Origin: Photobacterium rosenbergii
GTDB taxonomy: Bacteria; Pseudomonadota; Gammaproteobacteria; Enterobacterales; Vibrionaceae
Length of the DNA: 64,000 bases
Direction: 5' to 3'
Assembly (NCBI RefSeq): GCF_003026455.1
Contig: NZ_PYMB01000001.1
Location: 744,001-808,000, forward strand
Position 1 is the first letter of the stretch. Each line of letters starts with the position of its first letter. The position numbers and the translations under genes are program-made. The notes beneath the pieces were generated by a model. That model saw only the letters and a list, made by a program, of their open reading frames with translations, did not search any database and had not been told where the DNA came from. Shown piece by piece: positions 16,352 through 25,302 of the stretch.

Positions 16352-17686
16352 ATGTCTTCAGCTTCGCACCTCTCCCTTAAGGAAGACTCGATAGGTCGCC
16401 TTTTCTTGCGCTATACCATGCCAACCATTGCAGCCATGCTGGTAACGGGTATATATGTTGCTATCGACGGCATGTTCGTTGGCCACTTTATTGGTGAAAA
16501 TGGTCTGGCGGGTATTATGCTGGGCTACCCGATAGGTTCAATCCTATACGCACTTGGCGCGATGATAGGTATGGGTGCCTCTGCACTAGTCTCGATAAAA
16601 CTTGGCGAAGGTAACGAAGAAGAGGCCAAAAATATAGTCGGCAACGCATTGTCGTTGTGCGTTATTACCTCGCTCATCACCTGTACTTTGGGTGTCATAT
16701 ACGGCGAGTCGTTATTAAGGTGGCTTGGTGCTGAAGGTGAAATTCTACAGATGGCATCGGACTATCTATTTTGGTATTTCACCTTAGGTGCATTTCCTAT
16801 CATCTCAATGGCTTTCTCTGCCCTTTTGAGGAATGACGGACAACCGAATCGCGTTACCTTAATCATGATTTTGGGCGGTGTACTGAATGTAGTATTGGAC
16901 TGGCTGTTCATCGTGGTGATCCCCTGGGAGCTCACCGGTGCGGCAATTGCTACCATGCTGTCACAACTGGCAACCGCCCTACTTTGCCTCCAGCACTTTT
17001 TCTCAGACAAAAGCCAACTTCGAATTACTTGGCAAACACTCAAATTAAGATGGCACGATGTCGGCCAAATTTGTCAGCTAGGATTTTCCAGCCTGCTGAT
17101 GTACCTCTACTTATCTGTGGTACTGACACTTCACAACAAAGCTTTCCTCTGGGTCGGTAAACCAATTCACGTCGCAGCATATGGTATTGTCAGCTATACC
17201 GAAGCTTTCTTCTATCTTATCTTTGAAGGTATTGCGCTCGGTATCCAGCCTATTACCAGCTACAACACGGGAGCAGGTCGACATGACCGAGTCATTGCCG
17301 TCAGAAATCTAGGCTTTGCTGCCACATTGGGTGTTGCCCTGCTTGGTGTCGCATTTATCTACAGTCAACCTGACTGGCTTGTATACGCCTTTGCCGGAGA
17401 CAACCCAGCCCTTCACCCTGTTGCGGTAAACGGTATCTTGCACTACTTCTGGGGACTGCCAATGGAAGGAATGCTATTGGTCGGTGCAACCTATTTCCAA
17501 TCTATCAACCGTGCCCGTGAAGCCTCCATGCTCTCCGGTGGTAAGCTTATCCTTATCAGCCTGTTTATTTTCGGACTCGCTAAAACATTGGGAGTCGACG
17601 GTGTTTGGATTGCCCTACCTCTGTGTAGTTCCGTACTAACTATTTGGATGGTTTATGCTCTGCGCAAGCAACGTATGGTTGAATAG
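16352..17686 (+). CDS. MATE family multidrug/Na+ antiporter
   Basis: A 444-residue membrane protein with 12 predicted membrane helices in two similar halves. Typical MATE features are YTMPTIAAMLVTGIYVAIDGMFVGHFIGENGLAGIMLGYP at the N-terminus, GMGASALVSIKLGEG near residue 77 and the second-half FFYLIFEGIALGIQPITSYNTGAG. It extrudes cationic drugs or metabolites in exchange for Na+ or H+. It closely follows the hypothetical gene at 15701. Substrate not deducible. Confidence 0.92.
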   Translation: MSSASHLSLKEDSIGRLFLRYTMPTIAAMLVTGIYVAIDGMFVGHFIGENGLAGIMLGYPIGSILYALGAMIGMGASALVSIKLGEGNEEEAKNIVGNALSLCVITSLITCTLGVIYGESLLRWLGAEGEILQMASDYLFWYFTLGAFPIISMAFSALLRNDGQPNRVTLIMILGGVLNVVLDWLFIVVIPWELTGAAIATMLSQLATALLCLQHFFSDKSQLRITWQTLKLRWHDVGQICQLGFSSLLMYLYLSVVLTLHNKAFLWVGKPIHVAAYGIVSYTEAFFYLIFEGIALGIQPITSYNTGAGRHDRVIAVRNLGFAATLGVALLGVAFIYSQPDWLVYAFAGDNPALHPVAVNGILHYFWGLPMEGMLLVGATYFQSINRAREASMLSGGKLILISLFIFGLAKTLGVDGVWIALPLCSSVLTIWMVYALRKQRMVE

Positions 17687-17699
17687 TGAAATAACATGA

Positions 17700-17732
17700 A
17701 CGGGGCAACGCAAACGTTTCGCCCCGCTTTTT
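17700..17732 (+). terminator. Terminator after the MATE gene
   Basis: CGGGGC / GCCCCG arms extended by AACG / CGTT, with a short loop and one bulge, are followed by CTTTTT 14 nt after the stop codon. Confidence 0.8.
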
Positions 17733-17872
17733 CGCTGCTTTATTGGGCATATTTTTAAGCACCAGCTTGCGATATAGTGACCATGCTCACAGAATGTGAT
17801 CACACTGTGCAATACTGATTTTCAATAAAATGCTATTAGGTATTATCTGCGCAATTTCATTGAGGTCTGGTG

Positions 17873-19285
17873 ATGATCATGTTCAAAAAAACTCTTGTAG
17901 CGGTTTCCCTAGCTGCTGCCACCCTTGCTAGTGCTTCCAGCTTCGCCGCTGAAAAAGTCGACCTGTTAATCAAAAACGCAACTGTCTTGACGATGGATGA
18001 AGATAAGAACGTTTATGAAAGCGGTCTTGTTGCAGTAAAAGAAAACAAAATTGTTGCCGTCACCGATGGCAGCGACCTAAAAGAGTTTGAAGCCAAGAAA
18101 GTTATCGATGCTGACGGCGATATCGTGATGCCGGGCCTTATCAATACCCACACCCACGTTTCAATGACCGTTTTCCGCTCGCTTGCTGATGACGTGCCAG
18201 ACCGTCTACACCGCTATATCTTCCCGTTGGAAAAGAAACTTGTTTCCCGTGATATGGTCCGCATTGGTGCTGCTCTGGGTAACGTAGAAATGCTCAAAGG
18301 TGGTGTGACTACCTACGCAGACATGTACTACTTCGAAGACGAAGTCGCAAAGACTGTTGATGAAATCGGTATGCGTGCTGTTCTTGGCGAAACAGTAATC
18401 ATGTTCCCTGTTGCTGATGCTGCAAATGCCGATGAAGGTATCAAATACGCAGTAAACTTTATCGAGGAATATAAAGATCACCCTCGCATTACACCGGCGT
18501 TCGCACCACACGCACCTTATACCAACACTACAGAAACACTGAAAAAGATCGCCGAGCTTTCGCTCAAGTATGATGTGCCGGTACTGACCCACCTTGCAGA
18601 GTCTGATCGTGAAGAGGAAGTCATCGCTGAGCGTAGTGGTGGCATGTCTCCAGTAGAATACATGGCAGATATCGGTGCCCTAAACTCTAAACTGGTTGCT
18701 GCACACGTTATTCATGTTAACGACAGTGATATTGAATTGCTGAAAAAACACGATGTAGGTATTGCCCACAATATGAGTGCCAACATCAAGTCGGCTAAAG
18801 GCGTATCTCCTGCTATGAAAATGCAGGAAGAAGGTTTACGTGTTGGCCTAGGCACCGATGGCCCGATGTCAGGTAACACTATCTCGACCATTGACGAGTT
18901 CAACCAAGTTGCCAAAGTACACAAGCTAGTTAACCAAGACCGTGCGGCAATGCCTCCGGTTAAAGTTATTGAAATGGCAACCATTGGTGCAGCGCGTGCC
19001 CTGCATATGGAAGATACCATTGGCTCACTGGAAGTCGGTAAACTGGCAGATATCATCGTTATTGATACCAAAGCACCGAACATGGTTCCTGTTTACAACC
19101 CATACTCGGCTTTGGTTTATTCTGCTTACGCACCAAACGTCAAGCACACCATCGTAGATGGTAAGATCCTGATGAAAGACCGCGAAATGACAACAGTCGA
19201 TGAAGACAAAATCCGCCAGGAAGCGTTAGATTTTGCTGATAAAGTTCGTCAGACAGTGATTGAAAGCGGCGAAGTCGTTCAATAA
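17873..19285 (+). CDS. Exported amidohydrolase of the MTA/SAH deaminase (TrzA/AtzA) family
   Basis: A 470-residue metal-dependent hydrolase. The start chosen is the ATG at 17873, seven nt after TGAGG; a GTG (17870) and an ATG (17879) are alternatives. A clear signal peptide (MFKKTLVAVSLAAATLASASSFA) precedes the amidohydrolase fold. HTHVSM in the first strand, the HAPYTN segment, HLAES and GTDGP supply the metal and catalytic residues. The relatives MtaD, AtzA and guanine deaminase are cytoplasmic, so a periplasmic version is unusual. It stands alone between terminators. Likely reaction: hydrolytic deamination or amide cleavage of a purine- or triazine-like compound. Confidence 0.88.
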   Translation: MIMFKKTLVAVSLAAATLASASSFAAEKVDLLIKNATVLTMDEDKNVYESGLVAVKENKIVAVTDGSDLKEFEAKKVIDADGDIVMPGLINTHTHVSMTVFRSLADDVPDRLHRYIFPLEKKLVSRDMVRIGAALGNVEMLKGGVTTYADMYYFEDEVAKTVDEIGMRAVLGETVIMFPVADAANADEGIKYAVNFIEEYKDHPRITPAFAPHAPYTNTTETLKKIAELSLKYDVPVLTHLAESDREEEVIAERSGGMSPVEYMADIGALNSKLVAAHVIHVNDSDIELLKKHDVGIAHNMSANIKSAKGVSPAMKMQEEGLRVGLGTDGPMSGNTISTIDEFNQVAKVHKLVNQDRAAMPPVKVIEMATIGAARALHMEDTIGSLEVGKLADIIVIDTKAPNMVPVYNPYSALVYSAYAPNVKHTIVDGKILMKDREMTTVDEDKIRQEALDFADKVRQTVIESGEVVQ

Positions 19286-19313
19286 GTCATAACAACTTCT
19301 TTAATCGTCTATT

Positions 19314-19340
19314 AAACACCGCCTCTTGGCGGTGTTTTTT
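19314..19340 (+). terminator. Terminator after the amidohydrolase
   Basis: AAACACCGCC-TCTT-GGCGGTGTTT followed by Ts is a textbook intrinsic terminator, 28 nt after the stop. Confidence 0.92.
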
Positions 19341-19490
19341 ATCTAGCGATTAACTGCCTATGATTAACTCAATAATCAAACTTCATTGTTTCCATAAATC
19401 TTATTATCTAGAAATAAAGTCACATTCTCTTTAGGATGCCGGTTCACTTTTATCGTAATACACACCTAAAAATAATAAGTGCGAGAAACC

Positions 19491-19973
19491 ATGTTTAAGG
19501 TAAGAGAAAGGTTCCAGACAGTCACTGTATATAACCAGCATGATCTAGACTGTGCATTGCGAGAACTCATGGATGTCGAAATTCACCTACAAGGTGATGT
19601 TTTCGAAGTTTATGCAGAAAATCTTTGTAGTGTAACACTGGTAGGTAGTGAGGAACGGCAAACGACCCTCATCCTTATTGGGGAGCCTGAACTTTCCGCC
19701 AAAATGGATAATGATCTTGTTGTACAGCAGTTCTACCTCTCTAATTTTACCAATAGTACCTTTGTTAATGTCAGCCTAACTGCCAATGAGCCAACAGAGT
19801 TACTTTTTGAGTCTAAGGCGAATATCGATGCGAACTGGAACGTCTATTATGACTTAACGAAACTTGAAGTTTTATCACTCAATGATGACAAATCAAACTG
19901 TCCTATTCGCATCGATCAGGTAAGAAAAAAGCCAGATACAGCTCGTTTATTAGTTGAACATCAAGCTTATTAA
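19491..19973 (+). CDS. Hypothetical protein
   Basis: A 160-residue acidic soluble protein when started at the ATG at 19491 (an upstream in-frame GTG lies at 19479). It is rich in beta-strand-like alternation (VEIHLQGDVFEVYAENL, TTLILIGEPEL) with no signal peptide or recognisable motif. Its stop overlaps the stop of the convergent YHS gene by four nt. Function unknown. Confidence 0.65.
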   Translation: MFKVRERFQTVTVYNQHDLDCALRELMDVEIHLQGDVFEVYAENLCSVTLVGSEERQTTLILIGEPELSAKMDNDLVVQQFYLSNFTNSTFVNVSLTANEPTELLFESKANIDANWNVYYDLTKLEVLSLNDDKSNCPIRIDQVRKKPDTARLLVEHQAY

Positions 19974-20422
19974 TTCTCAGCGAGCAAACTCGGCCAATTC
20001 TTGTCACCTTGGGCAATATGGCCGGGGACATCACGCTGCCATTTTTTCTGTACGGACTTGTTGTAGTTTAAATAAAGTTTGCCTTGGTGGATATGCCATG
20101 CATCGGGGTCAATTTTAGCGGTGTATCCCTGGCTTACCGCCCAGGCACAATATCCACCATACTGAGGGGCATATTTTTCAGGGTTTTGGGCAAAAGCATC
20201 GCGATTTTGTGCGGAAGAGAAATACCATTTAGCGTTATTCCAACGGTAGGTATAGTCATCGTCACCACGTACAGGTTTACTCTGGGTAAAATAAGCGACG
20301 GGGTCATATCCCTTAATCGCCTTGCCGAAAAAATCACTATACACAGGCTCTAATGCCATTGCCGGTAATGACAAGGTTCCCCAAAGGGCAATAATACCGA
20401 ATATCCTAAGAATCAATTTCAT
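19970..20422 (-). CDS. YHS domain-containing periplasmic protein
   Basis: A 150-residue protein starting at the ATG at 20422, which has GGAG upstream; an ATG five codons earlier lies in front of that site. A signal peptide (to about residue 24, ...LPAMA) is followed by a YHS-like domain with GYDPVAYF, YRWNNAKWYFSSAQNRDAFAQNPEKYAPQYGGYCAWAVSQGY and a C-terminal NYNKSVQKKW block. YHS domains often bind metals; this exported form is common in proteobacteria, but its role is not established. Confidence 0.85.
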   Translation of the reverse strand: MKLILRIFGIIALWGTLSLPAMALEPVYSDFFGKAIKGYDPVAYFTQSKPVRGDDDYTYRWNNAKWYFSSAQNRDAFAQNPEKYAPQYGGYCAWAVSQGYTAKIDPDAWHIHQGKLYLNYNKSVQKKWQRDVPGHIAQGDKNWPSLLAEN

Positions 20423-20523
20423 AACTAGCCACTCCATGTTCTGTTAGTCAGTAGTATAGACACGGGAAGCCAGTAAAAAATTTCAAGGCGATTGTCTTTA
20501 TTGATACCCAGAAACGAACATCG

Positions 20524-20811
20524 TCAGGTACTTTTAATTTGATTGATTACTCCGGCAGCAGACAACCTATTTTGCTTACTGGCTACAACTAAGCTTCGCA
20601 ATTTGCGAATATCGGCGACCAAAAAACGAATGTGATTTCTTTTTTGTTCACGATGGAACGGATTGGGTGGACATGTGAAGTCACTGCGCTCTCTTAGAGA
20701 GTCGCATAGTTTGCGCTCAAAAATGACAAGCAGTTCAGATGGAGTATGGCGGAAAAGATCAGTGCTAAGAACGACATGAAATGACACGGTTTCGAGATAC
20801 GTACCTTTCAT
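20524..20811 (-). CDS. Hypothetical protein
   Basis: A 95-residue basic protein with a strong AGGAGG Shine-Dalgarno at the right distance from its ATG, which is the main reason for calling it. The sequence (FHVVLSTDLFRHTPSELLVIFERKL... with a Cys-Pro-Pro and many Arg/Lys) matches no family I recognise. Confidence 0.6.
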   Translation of the reverse strand: MKGTYLETVSFHVVLSTDLFRHTPSELLVIFERKLCDSLRERSDFTCPPNPFHREQKRNHIRFLVADIRKLRSLVVASKQNRLSAAGVINQIKST

Positions 20812-21027
20812 ATTTGCCTCCTGTGAAACAAATGAGTTTTAAAATTTCAGTTCCTCTACATGCATTGAAGCTGTTTCAGCTATTAATATTGATACTGTTT
20901 ACATACGCAAGTTATAGGCCAACCCATAAAATGACGGTGTAACGAATTTCAGAATCTAGCTCACTCTATGATGGTGAGTAACTTGATTGCGAAGGCTTTA
21001 AAGGGGAAACCAGAGGCACGAATTGGC

Positions 21028-21060
21028 AAAAAAATAGAGCCTATTAAGGCTCTATTTTTA
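21028..21060 (-). terminator. Terminator of the DUF3297 gene
   Basis: AAAATAGAGCC-TATTAA-GGCTCTATTTT, flanked by A and T runs, can terminate in both directions. It sits 13 nt after the stop of the gene at 21073. Confidence 0.88.
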
Positions 21061-21072
21061 AATAGCAGCAAC

Positions 21073-21315
21073 TTACACGTAGTAAGCTTCTACTGTACCC
21101 TTAAGGGTAATAAGGATTGGCTGGCCGCGGCGATCCAACGCTTTTGGTGAAGGAATTTTCACCCAACCTTCGCTGATGCAGTACTCTTCAACATCAGTAC
21201 GCTCTTTGCCGTTAAGGCGGATACCGATGGCGTGTTCGAAGCACTCTGCCACGTGATGTGGGCTACGAGGGTTACATGCAAGATGATCTGGCAATGCTGG
21301 TTTAGAATCGCTCAT
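21073..21315 (-). CDS. DUF3297 family protein
   Basis: An 80-residue protein matching the DUF3297 pattern: LPDHLACNPRSPHHVAE, then GIRLNGKERTDVEEYCISEGWVKI and ALDRRGQPILITLKGTVEAYY. Full length for the family; function unknown. It is monocistronic with its own terminator. Confidence 0.85.
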   Translation of the reverse strand: MSDSKPALPDHLACNPRSPHHVAECFEHAIGIRLNGKERTDVEEYCISEGWVKIPSPKALDRRGQPILITLKGTVEAYYV

Positions 21316-21433
21316 AATTATGACCTGATTATAGTAAAAAGTGCGTCATTGTAGACAATGCGTGCTTGGCACTCAAGCACTGTAATCGTAGTTGAAGCAA
21401 CTATTTAACTCAAAGCAAACGCAAAAAGAATAA

Positions 21434-22042
21434 CTACGGTTTTTCTACAATTAGGTAAGTATGCAACTCTGGGTATTGGTCAAATTCAAGGTGCCTGATT
21501 ACACAACCAAGCTCTATAAATAGGCTCAGGAAGCCATTTGTGCCAAGGGATGAATAATAGACCTCTGGTCCCATAAAGTTATCGGTGTGTTCCCCTTCTT
21601 CTGCAGTACCACCAAAAGAGAAAATGAACACGCCCCCCTTATTGAGGCTATTCACAATTTTTGTCAGCACATTGCGCTGCTCACTGAGTGGGATATGCCA
21701 GATACTGTCCCAGGCCGTAATAAAGTCGAACTGCTGACTAAACTGATATGTACAGATATCCGATTTGAAAAGTTCGACATCAGGGTGACGTTGCCGCGCG
21801 AGGGCTAGCATGCGATCCGACATATCCATACCCGCTATGCCATCTGGGCCAAATCCCTCACTCAGCATCAAATCAAAAAATCGCCCCGTACAACCACAAC
21901 CTATGTCCAACGCTTTGCCCTTGGTTTTCACAAACGACAATGCTCGCCTATGTGCCTCTATACCGTTTTCACGGTTAAAATCATCACTCTGCCATAGGTG
22001 GGTAATTTGATCGTAGGCTTTGCCAATCTGCTCAGGTTTCAT
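21434..22042 (-). CDS. Class I SAM-dependent methyltransferase
   Basis: A 202-residue Rossmann-fold methyltransferase. Motif I is ALDIGCGCTGRFFDL (about residues 40-54), an acidic residue follows in GMDMSDRMLALARQR, and FITAWDSIWHIPLS corresponds to motif IV. Substrate unknown. It follows the GNAT gene by 20 nt (AGGGAC before the ATG) and the two may be co-transcribed with the HAD gene upstream. Confidence 0.85.
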   Translation of the reverse strand: MKPEQIGKAYDQITHLWQSDDFNRENGIEAHRRALSFVKTKGKALDIGCGCTGRFFDLMLSEGFGPDGIAGMDMSDRMLALARQRHPDVELFKSDICTYQFSQQFDFITAWDSIWHIPLSEQRNVLTKIVNSLNKGGVFIFSFGGTAEEGEHTDNFMGPEVYYSSLGTNGFLSLFIELGCVIRHLEFDQYPELHTYLIVEKP

Positions 22043-22062
22043 AAACTGTCCCTGCCGAATTC

Positions 22063-22482
22063 CTAAACAAGCTTTTCCATATAGATAAACTTTTCATCAT
22101 CACTAACAACGCTAAAACCACAGCGTTCGTAAAGGTGAAATGCAGGGCTTATCTTGAAAACTCTAAGCCTGAGCTTCTTTGCGCCAGCCTGTTTAGTTAG
22201 TCGCATCGCTTCATCGAGTGCCTTTGCGCCTAAGCCTTTATTTTGAAATGCCCCACTGATCTGCAGATCGCGTAAATACCCACCCTCACTATCGAACGAC
22301 ATCCGTATGGCCCCAATGACTTCACCTTCATAGAGAATATCCCAATTATCCAAGCCCTGAACCTGCTCCAGTATTTTTGACGGCTCCCACGACACCGAAA
22401 GCTGCTCATAATAAGGGCACATATTTTGGTAAGTCATTTCAGCCGATTGGCTAAGGTTCGTTGACGGTTGATATGAAATCAC
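22063..22482 (-). CDS. GNAT family N-acetyltransferase
   Basis: A 139-residue protein with the acetyl-CoA-binding core LRDLQISGAFQNKGLGAKALDEAM (motif A, Q/RxxGxG/A form) and the closing RLRVFKISPAFHLYERCGF block. The start is GTG with GGAAG six nt upstream. Acceptor substrate unknown. It lies 20 nt from the HAD gene. Confidence 0.85.
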   Translation of the reverse strand: MISYQPSTNLSQSAEMTYQNMCPYYEQLSVSWEPSKILEQVQGLDNWDILYEGEVIGAIRMSFDSEGGYLRDLQISGAFQNKGLGAKALDEAMRLTKQAGAKKLRLRVFKISPAFHLYERCGFSVVSDDEKFIYMEKLV

Positions 22483-22502
22483 TTCTTACTTCCTTTTATC
22501 CA

Positions 22503-23120
22503 TCACAACACTAAGCCCAATTCTCGTAGTTCTTGCTCACACTGTGACGAGTTTTCAAATTGAATTGCAGCAATACCTACAGCCTTAGCACCTTCGACGT
22601 TATATGGCATGTCATCGATAAACACTGTCTCTGAAGGCTTAATATCATTTTGTGCCAACATAGCTTGATAAATGGCAGCTTGAGGTTTTAGCAAGCCTAA
22701 ATCAGCGGATACTGTTGTACCATCAAACAGGTCCCAAAACGAATAGGTCGATTTAAGGTAAGCAACAATTTCATGGACATTGTCGGTAAGTGCATAAACG
22801 TTATAACCTGCGGCTTTCACACATTTCACTAACTCAACGGACCCAAATATCAGTAACTGAGTTTGCTTCACATAGTAAAACAACCGTTCGCATTCTAATT
22901 CTGACAGTCCAAGTTCAGTTTGATAATGAGCTTTAGCTTCCTGCTCTGAAATCAAACCTTTATTAAGGTTCATCCAGATTTCAGATTGAAAGATGGCTTT
23001 GCCTAATTCCTGATGATCGCGATCATTGCCAAACGTCAGCCTGACAATTTCTAAAGGGGCCCAACGTACAATGACGTTACCGATATCAAAAACGACGTTT
23101 TTAATGCTTGTTGATTTCAT
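22503..23120 (-). CDS. HAD family hydrolase (YihX-like)
   Basis: A 205-residue haloacid dehalogenase-like phosphatase. The nucleophile motif VVFDIGNVIVRW (Asp12) has Gly in the second position, as in YihX-type sugar phosphatases; ALTDN supplies motif II and FIDDMPYNVEGAKAVG motif IV. A helical cap domain follows the first motif. A strong AGGAG precedes the ATG. It probably dephosphorylates a small sugar phosphate. Confidence 0.88.
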   Translation of the reverse strand: MKSTSIKNVVFDIGNVIVRWAPLEIVRLTFGNDRDHQELGKAIFQSEIWMNLNKGLISEQEAKAHYQTELGLSELECERLFYYVKQTQLLIFGSVELVKCVKAAGYNVYALTDNVHEIVAYLKSTYSFWDLFDGTTVSADLGLLKPQAAIYQAMLAQNDIKPSETVFIDDMPYNVEGAKAVGIAAIQFENSSQCEQELRELGLVL

Positions 23121-23260
23121 TCTTGCTCCTTTCTTGTAACCAAGTTGGTTAAACGGGTAACACTCGAAAACGACTTACGACATAGTGCCGTAGACACTTA
23201 ATTAAATACAAGTTAAATCAACAAGTTCTGATAATCTCTGTGGGCGAACAGCCCAAAAAA

Positions 23261-23599
23261 TTAGTACGAAGCACCATCAATCTTGCGAACGGGTATAGCC
23301 GCGAGTACCTCGTTCTCAGCCATCTTCATATTAACTGCCAAGATATTCGAATCGCATTGCTCTGTGGTTACATAATGGGTCAAACAACCACATATACTAC
23401 AGCGATGAAATTCGACCTCTTTATCACCCCAGCAATAGAAGTCGGTTTTCTCATTACAAGTTACCTCAACTTGCTTCGGAGAAAAGTAAGCCCAAGACGC
23501 AGCATACCTGCGGCAAATCGAGCAGTTGCACTCGCCCACTTCATCGGGAACAGATTCTAGTTTGATATTGACGTTACCGCAGTGGCAGGTTAATTCCAT
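23261..23599 (-). CDS. GFA/CENP-V family zinc-binding protein
   Basis: A 112-residue protein with the family's zinc sites: CHCG near the start, ECNCSICRRY (about 22-31) and HRCSICGC with a second pair. These small proteins are annotated as glutathione-dependent formaldehyde-activating enzymes, but most have no proven activity. It stands alone with GGAAG upstream. Confidence 0.85.
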   Translation of the reverse strand: MELTCHCGNVNIKLESVPDEVGECNCSICRRYAASWAYFSPKQVEVTCNEKTDFYCWGDKEVEFHRCSICGCLTHYVTTEQCDSNILAVNMKMAENEVLAAIPVRKIDGASY

Positions 23600-23665
23600 T
23601 TAGTATTTCTTCCTATGTGCGCATTAACTATCTAATTGAATACATACACGTCGCAGAGATAGATA

Positions 23666-24454
23666 TCAAGACAACACCTTACTTATCGCGTCCATTTCGC
23701 TTTGTGGACAGATTCCAGAAAATTGTGGCGCCAGTGATAGGTCTTCTAATACCAATGTCTTACATGCCTCATTACCATCTAACTGAAAAAGCATCTCGCC
23801 TTTAGGACTGTACACACGACTGCCACCACAATATTTTGCCGTAAATGCAGTTGTGATATCTTCACCAACCCTATTGCAAGTAACAACATGCTGACCACTT
23901 TCTAACGCCCTAGCCTGGGCTACAGCAAAACTATGCTGCCCACCAAAGTTAGCTGGATGTAGAATAACATCGACATCTTTATACTTTCTCATAATTTCAG
24001 GAAACCAAATGTCAAAGCAAATAGCGACACCAATTTTCAAGCCTTTGTGTTCGAAGGTTAGAAGACTATCTCCACGAGAAAAATACTGCTTATCGAATTG
24101 GTTTTGACTGATTTTCCGGTACTTATATCGCAAGCCCTTTTGATCGACAACAGCTACAGTGTTGTAATACTCGTCACCTTCTTTTTCGGCAATACCAGCA
24201 ACAAACATAGTCTCATAAGTTCTAGCCATTTCAGATAAACAATTTATGGTATGACTGCGACTAAATTCCTCACTTAAGCTATGGATCTCTTCAGCCGAGT
24301 CAAATAGATACCCTGTAGAGAAAAGCTCTGGCAGCAATGTAATATCACCAACAGCAGTAGACTCAGCGAGTATCTTGTTTACTGCAGCAATATTTTTATT
24401 TTTTTCTTTTTGCGCCACATTAAGCTGAATAATAGTAAAGCTGGTGTTTTTCAA
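23666..24454 (-). CDS. Carbon-nitrogen hydrolase (nitrilase superfamily)
   Basis: A 262-residue protein with the Glu-Lys-Cys triad of the superfamily: E43 in LLPELFSTGY, K114 in YRKISQ and C146 in VAICFDIWFPE. It resembles omega-amidase or N-carbamoyl-type branches, but the substrate is undetermined. No signal peptide. The flanking 24455-24692 stretch holds only a short inverted repeat (GGCGTTA / TAACGCC). Confidence 0.87.
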   Translation of the reverse strand: MKNTSFTIIQLNVAQKEKNKNIAAVNKILAESTAVGDITLLPELFSTGYLFDSAEEIHSLSEEFSRSHTINCLSEMARTYETMFVAGIAEKEGDEYYNTVAVVDQKGLRYKYRKISQNQFDKQYFSRGDSLLTFEHKGLKIGVAICFDIWFPEIMRKYKDVDVILHPANFGGQHSFAVAQARALESGQHVVTCNRVGEDITTAFTAKYCGGSRVYSPKGEMLFQLDGNEACKTLVLEDLSLAPQFSGICPQSEMDAISKVLS

Positions 24455-24692
24455 AACAAAACCTATTTCTGATATAAAATTACCGAGAAAACATACAACA
24501 AAAAGTAATCTGCCGCAAAATCATTCACTCGCGGTATATAAAACCATAATAAGTGCTATTTCTTGAATGATACACAATTAGAAACCAAACAAGGTACTGC
24601 CATTCTAATATTTAATTGGCAAAACTGGCGTTAAAAGACTTGGTATGTAAAAGCTAACTTTAATAACGCCATCACCGTTTTTATCACCTGCT

Positions 24693-25196
24693 TTATGAAT
24701 GAGCTTTCACGTACTTCTTGACCTTTTTCATTGCCATCTGACGCTTCAATGGTGAAAGGTAGTCAATGAACAAATTCCCCAACAGATGATCAATTTCATG
24801 TTGCATGACGATTGCAAGAAATTCATCACTTTCGATTGTGATTGGGTTACCGTCTCGGTCTAAAGCTGATACAACAACGGAAGTGAAGCGCTCGACATCC
24901 GCATAGTAGTCAGGAACTGACAAGCAGCCTTCCTGCCCCATAGCTTTATCGGTCCCGCTGACAACCTCAGGGTTGACCAAGATGAGTGGTTGATCCCGGC
25001 TTTCTGATAGATCAATAACGACCACTGCTTCTTTACGACCGACCTGAGTTGATGCCAAACCGATGCCATTATCCGTCGCGTATAAGGTTTCTAGCATATC
25101 GTCGATTAATGTTTGTACGGCCGCGATATCCTGTACTTTCTCGGCTTTCACTTTCAACCTTGGATCGGGTGCTGTGAGAATGTCTAAAATTGCCAT
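24693..25196 (-). CDS. def: Peptide deformylase
   Basis: A 167-residue metallopeptidase that removes the formyl group from nascent proteins. All three motifs are present: GIGLASTQVG (residues 44-53; usually GIGLAATQ), EGCLSVP (C91 metal ligand) and QHEIDHLLG (H133, E134, H137). It is not next to fmt as the housekeeping def usually is, so it is likely a second copy located in an accessory block. Extra deformylases can confer resistance to actinonin-like inhibitors (inference). Confidence 0.93.
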   Translation of the reverse strand: MAILDILTAPDPRLKVKAEKVQDIAAVQTLIDDMLETLYATDNGIGLASTQVGRKEAVVVIDLSESRDQPLILVNPEVVSGTDKAMGQEGCLSVPDYYADVERFTSVVVSALDRDGNPITIESDEFLAIVMQHEIDHLLGNLFIDYLSPLKRQMAMKKVKKYVKAHS

Positions 25197-25302
25197 ATAT
25201 AACCTTCTATCCTTAAAACCAAATGCCCTACTAGCGAGGACTCCCTTTCATTGCCCTAATATACTTTGCTGTATTTACTTTCCAAGGGTTTCCAGCACAA
25301 AT

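Noticed and set aside
20968..21150. 60-codon frame crossing the DUF3297 terminator
   Set aside because: It runs through an intrinsic terminator and into the antisense of a known gene; no ribosome binding site of note.
24620..24670. GGCGTTA / TAACGCC inverted repeat read as an attC
   Set aside because: The core boxes are in the wrong order for an attC and the inner arms do not pair.
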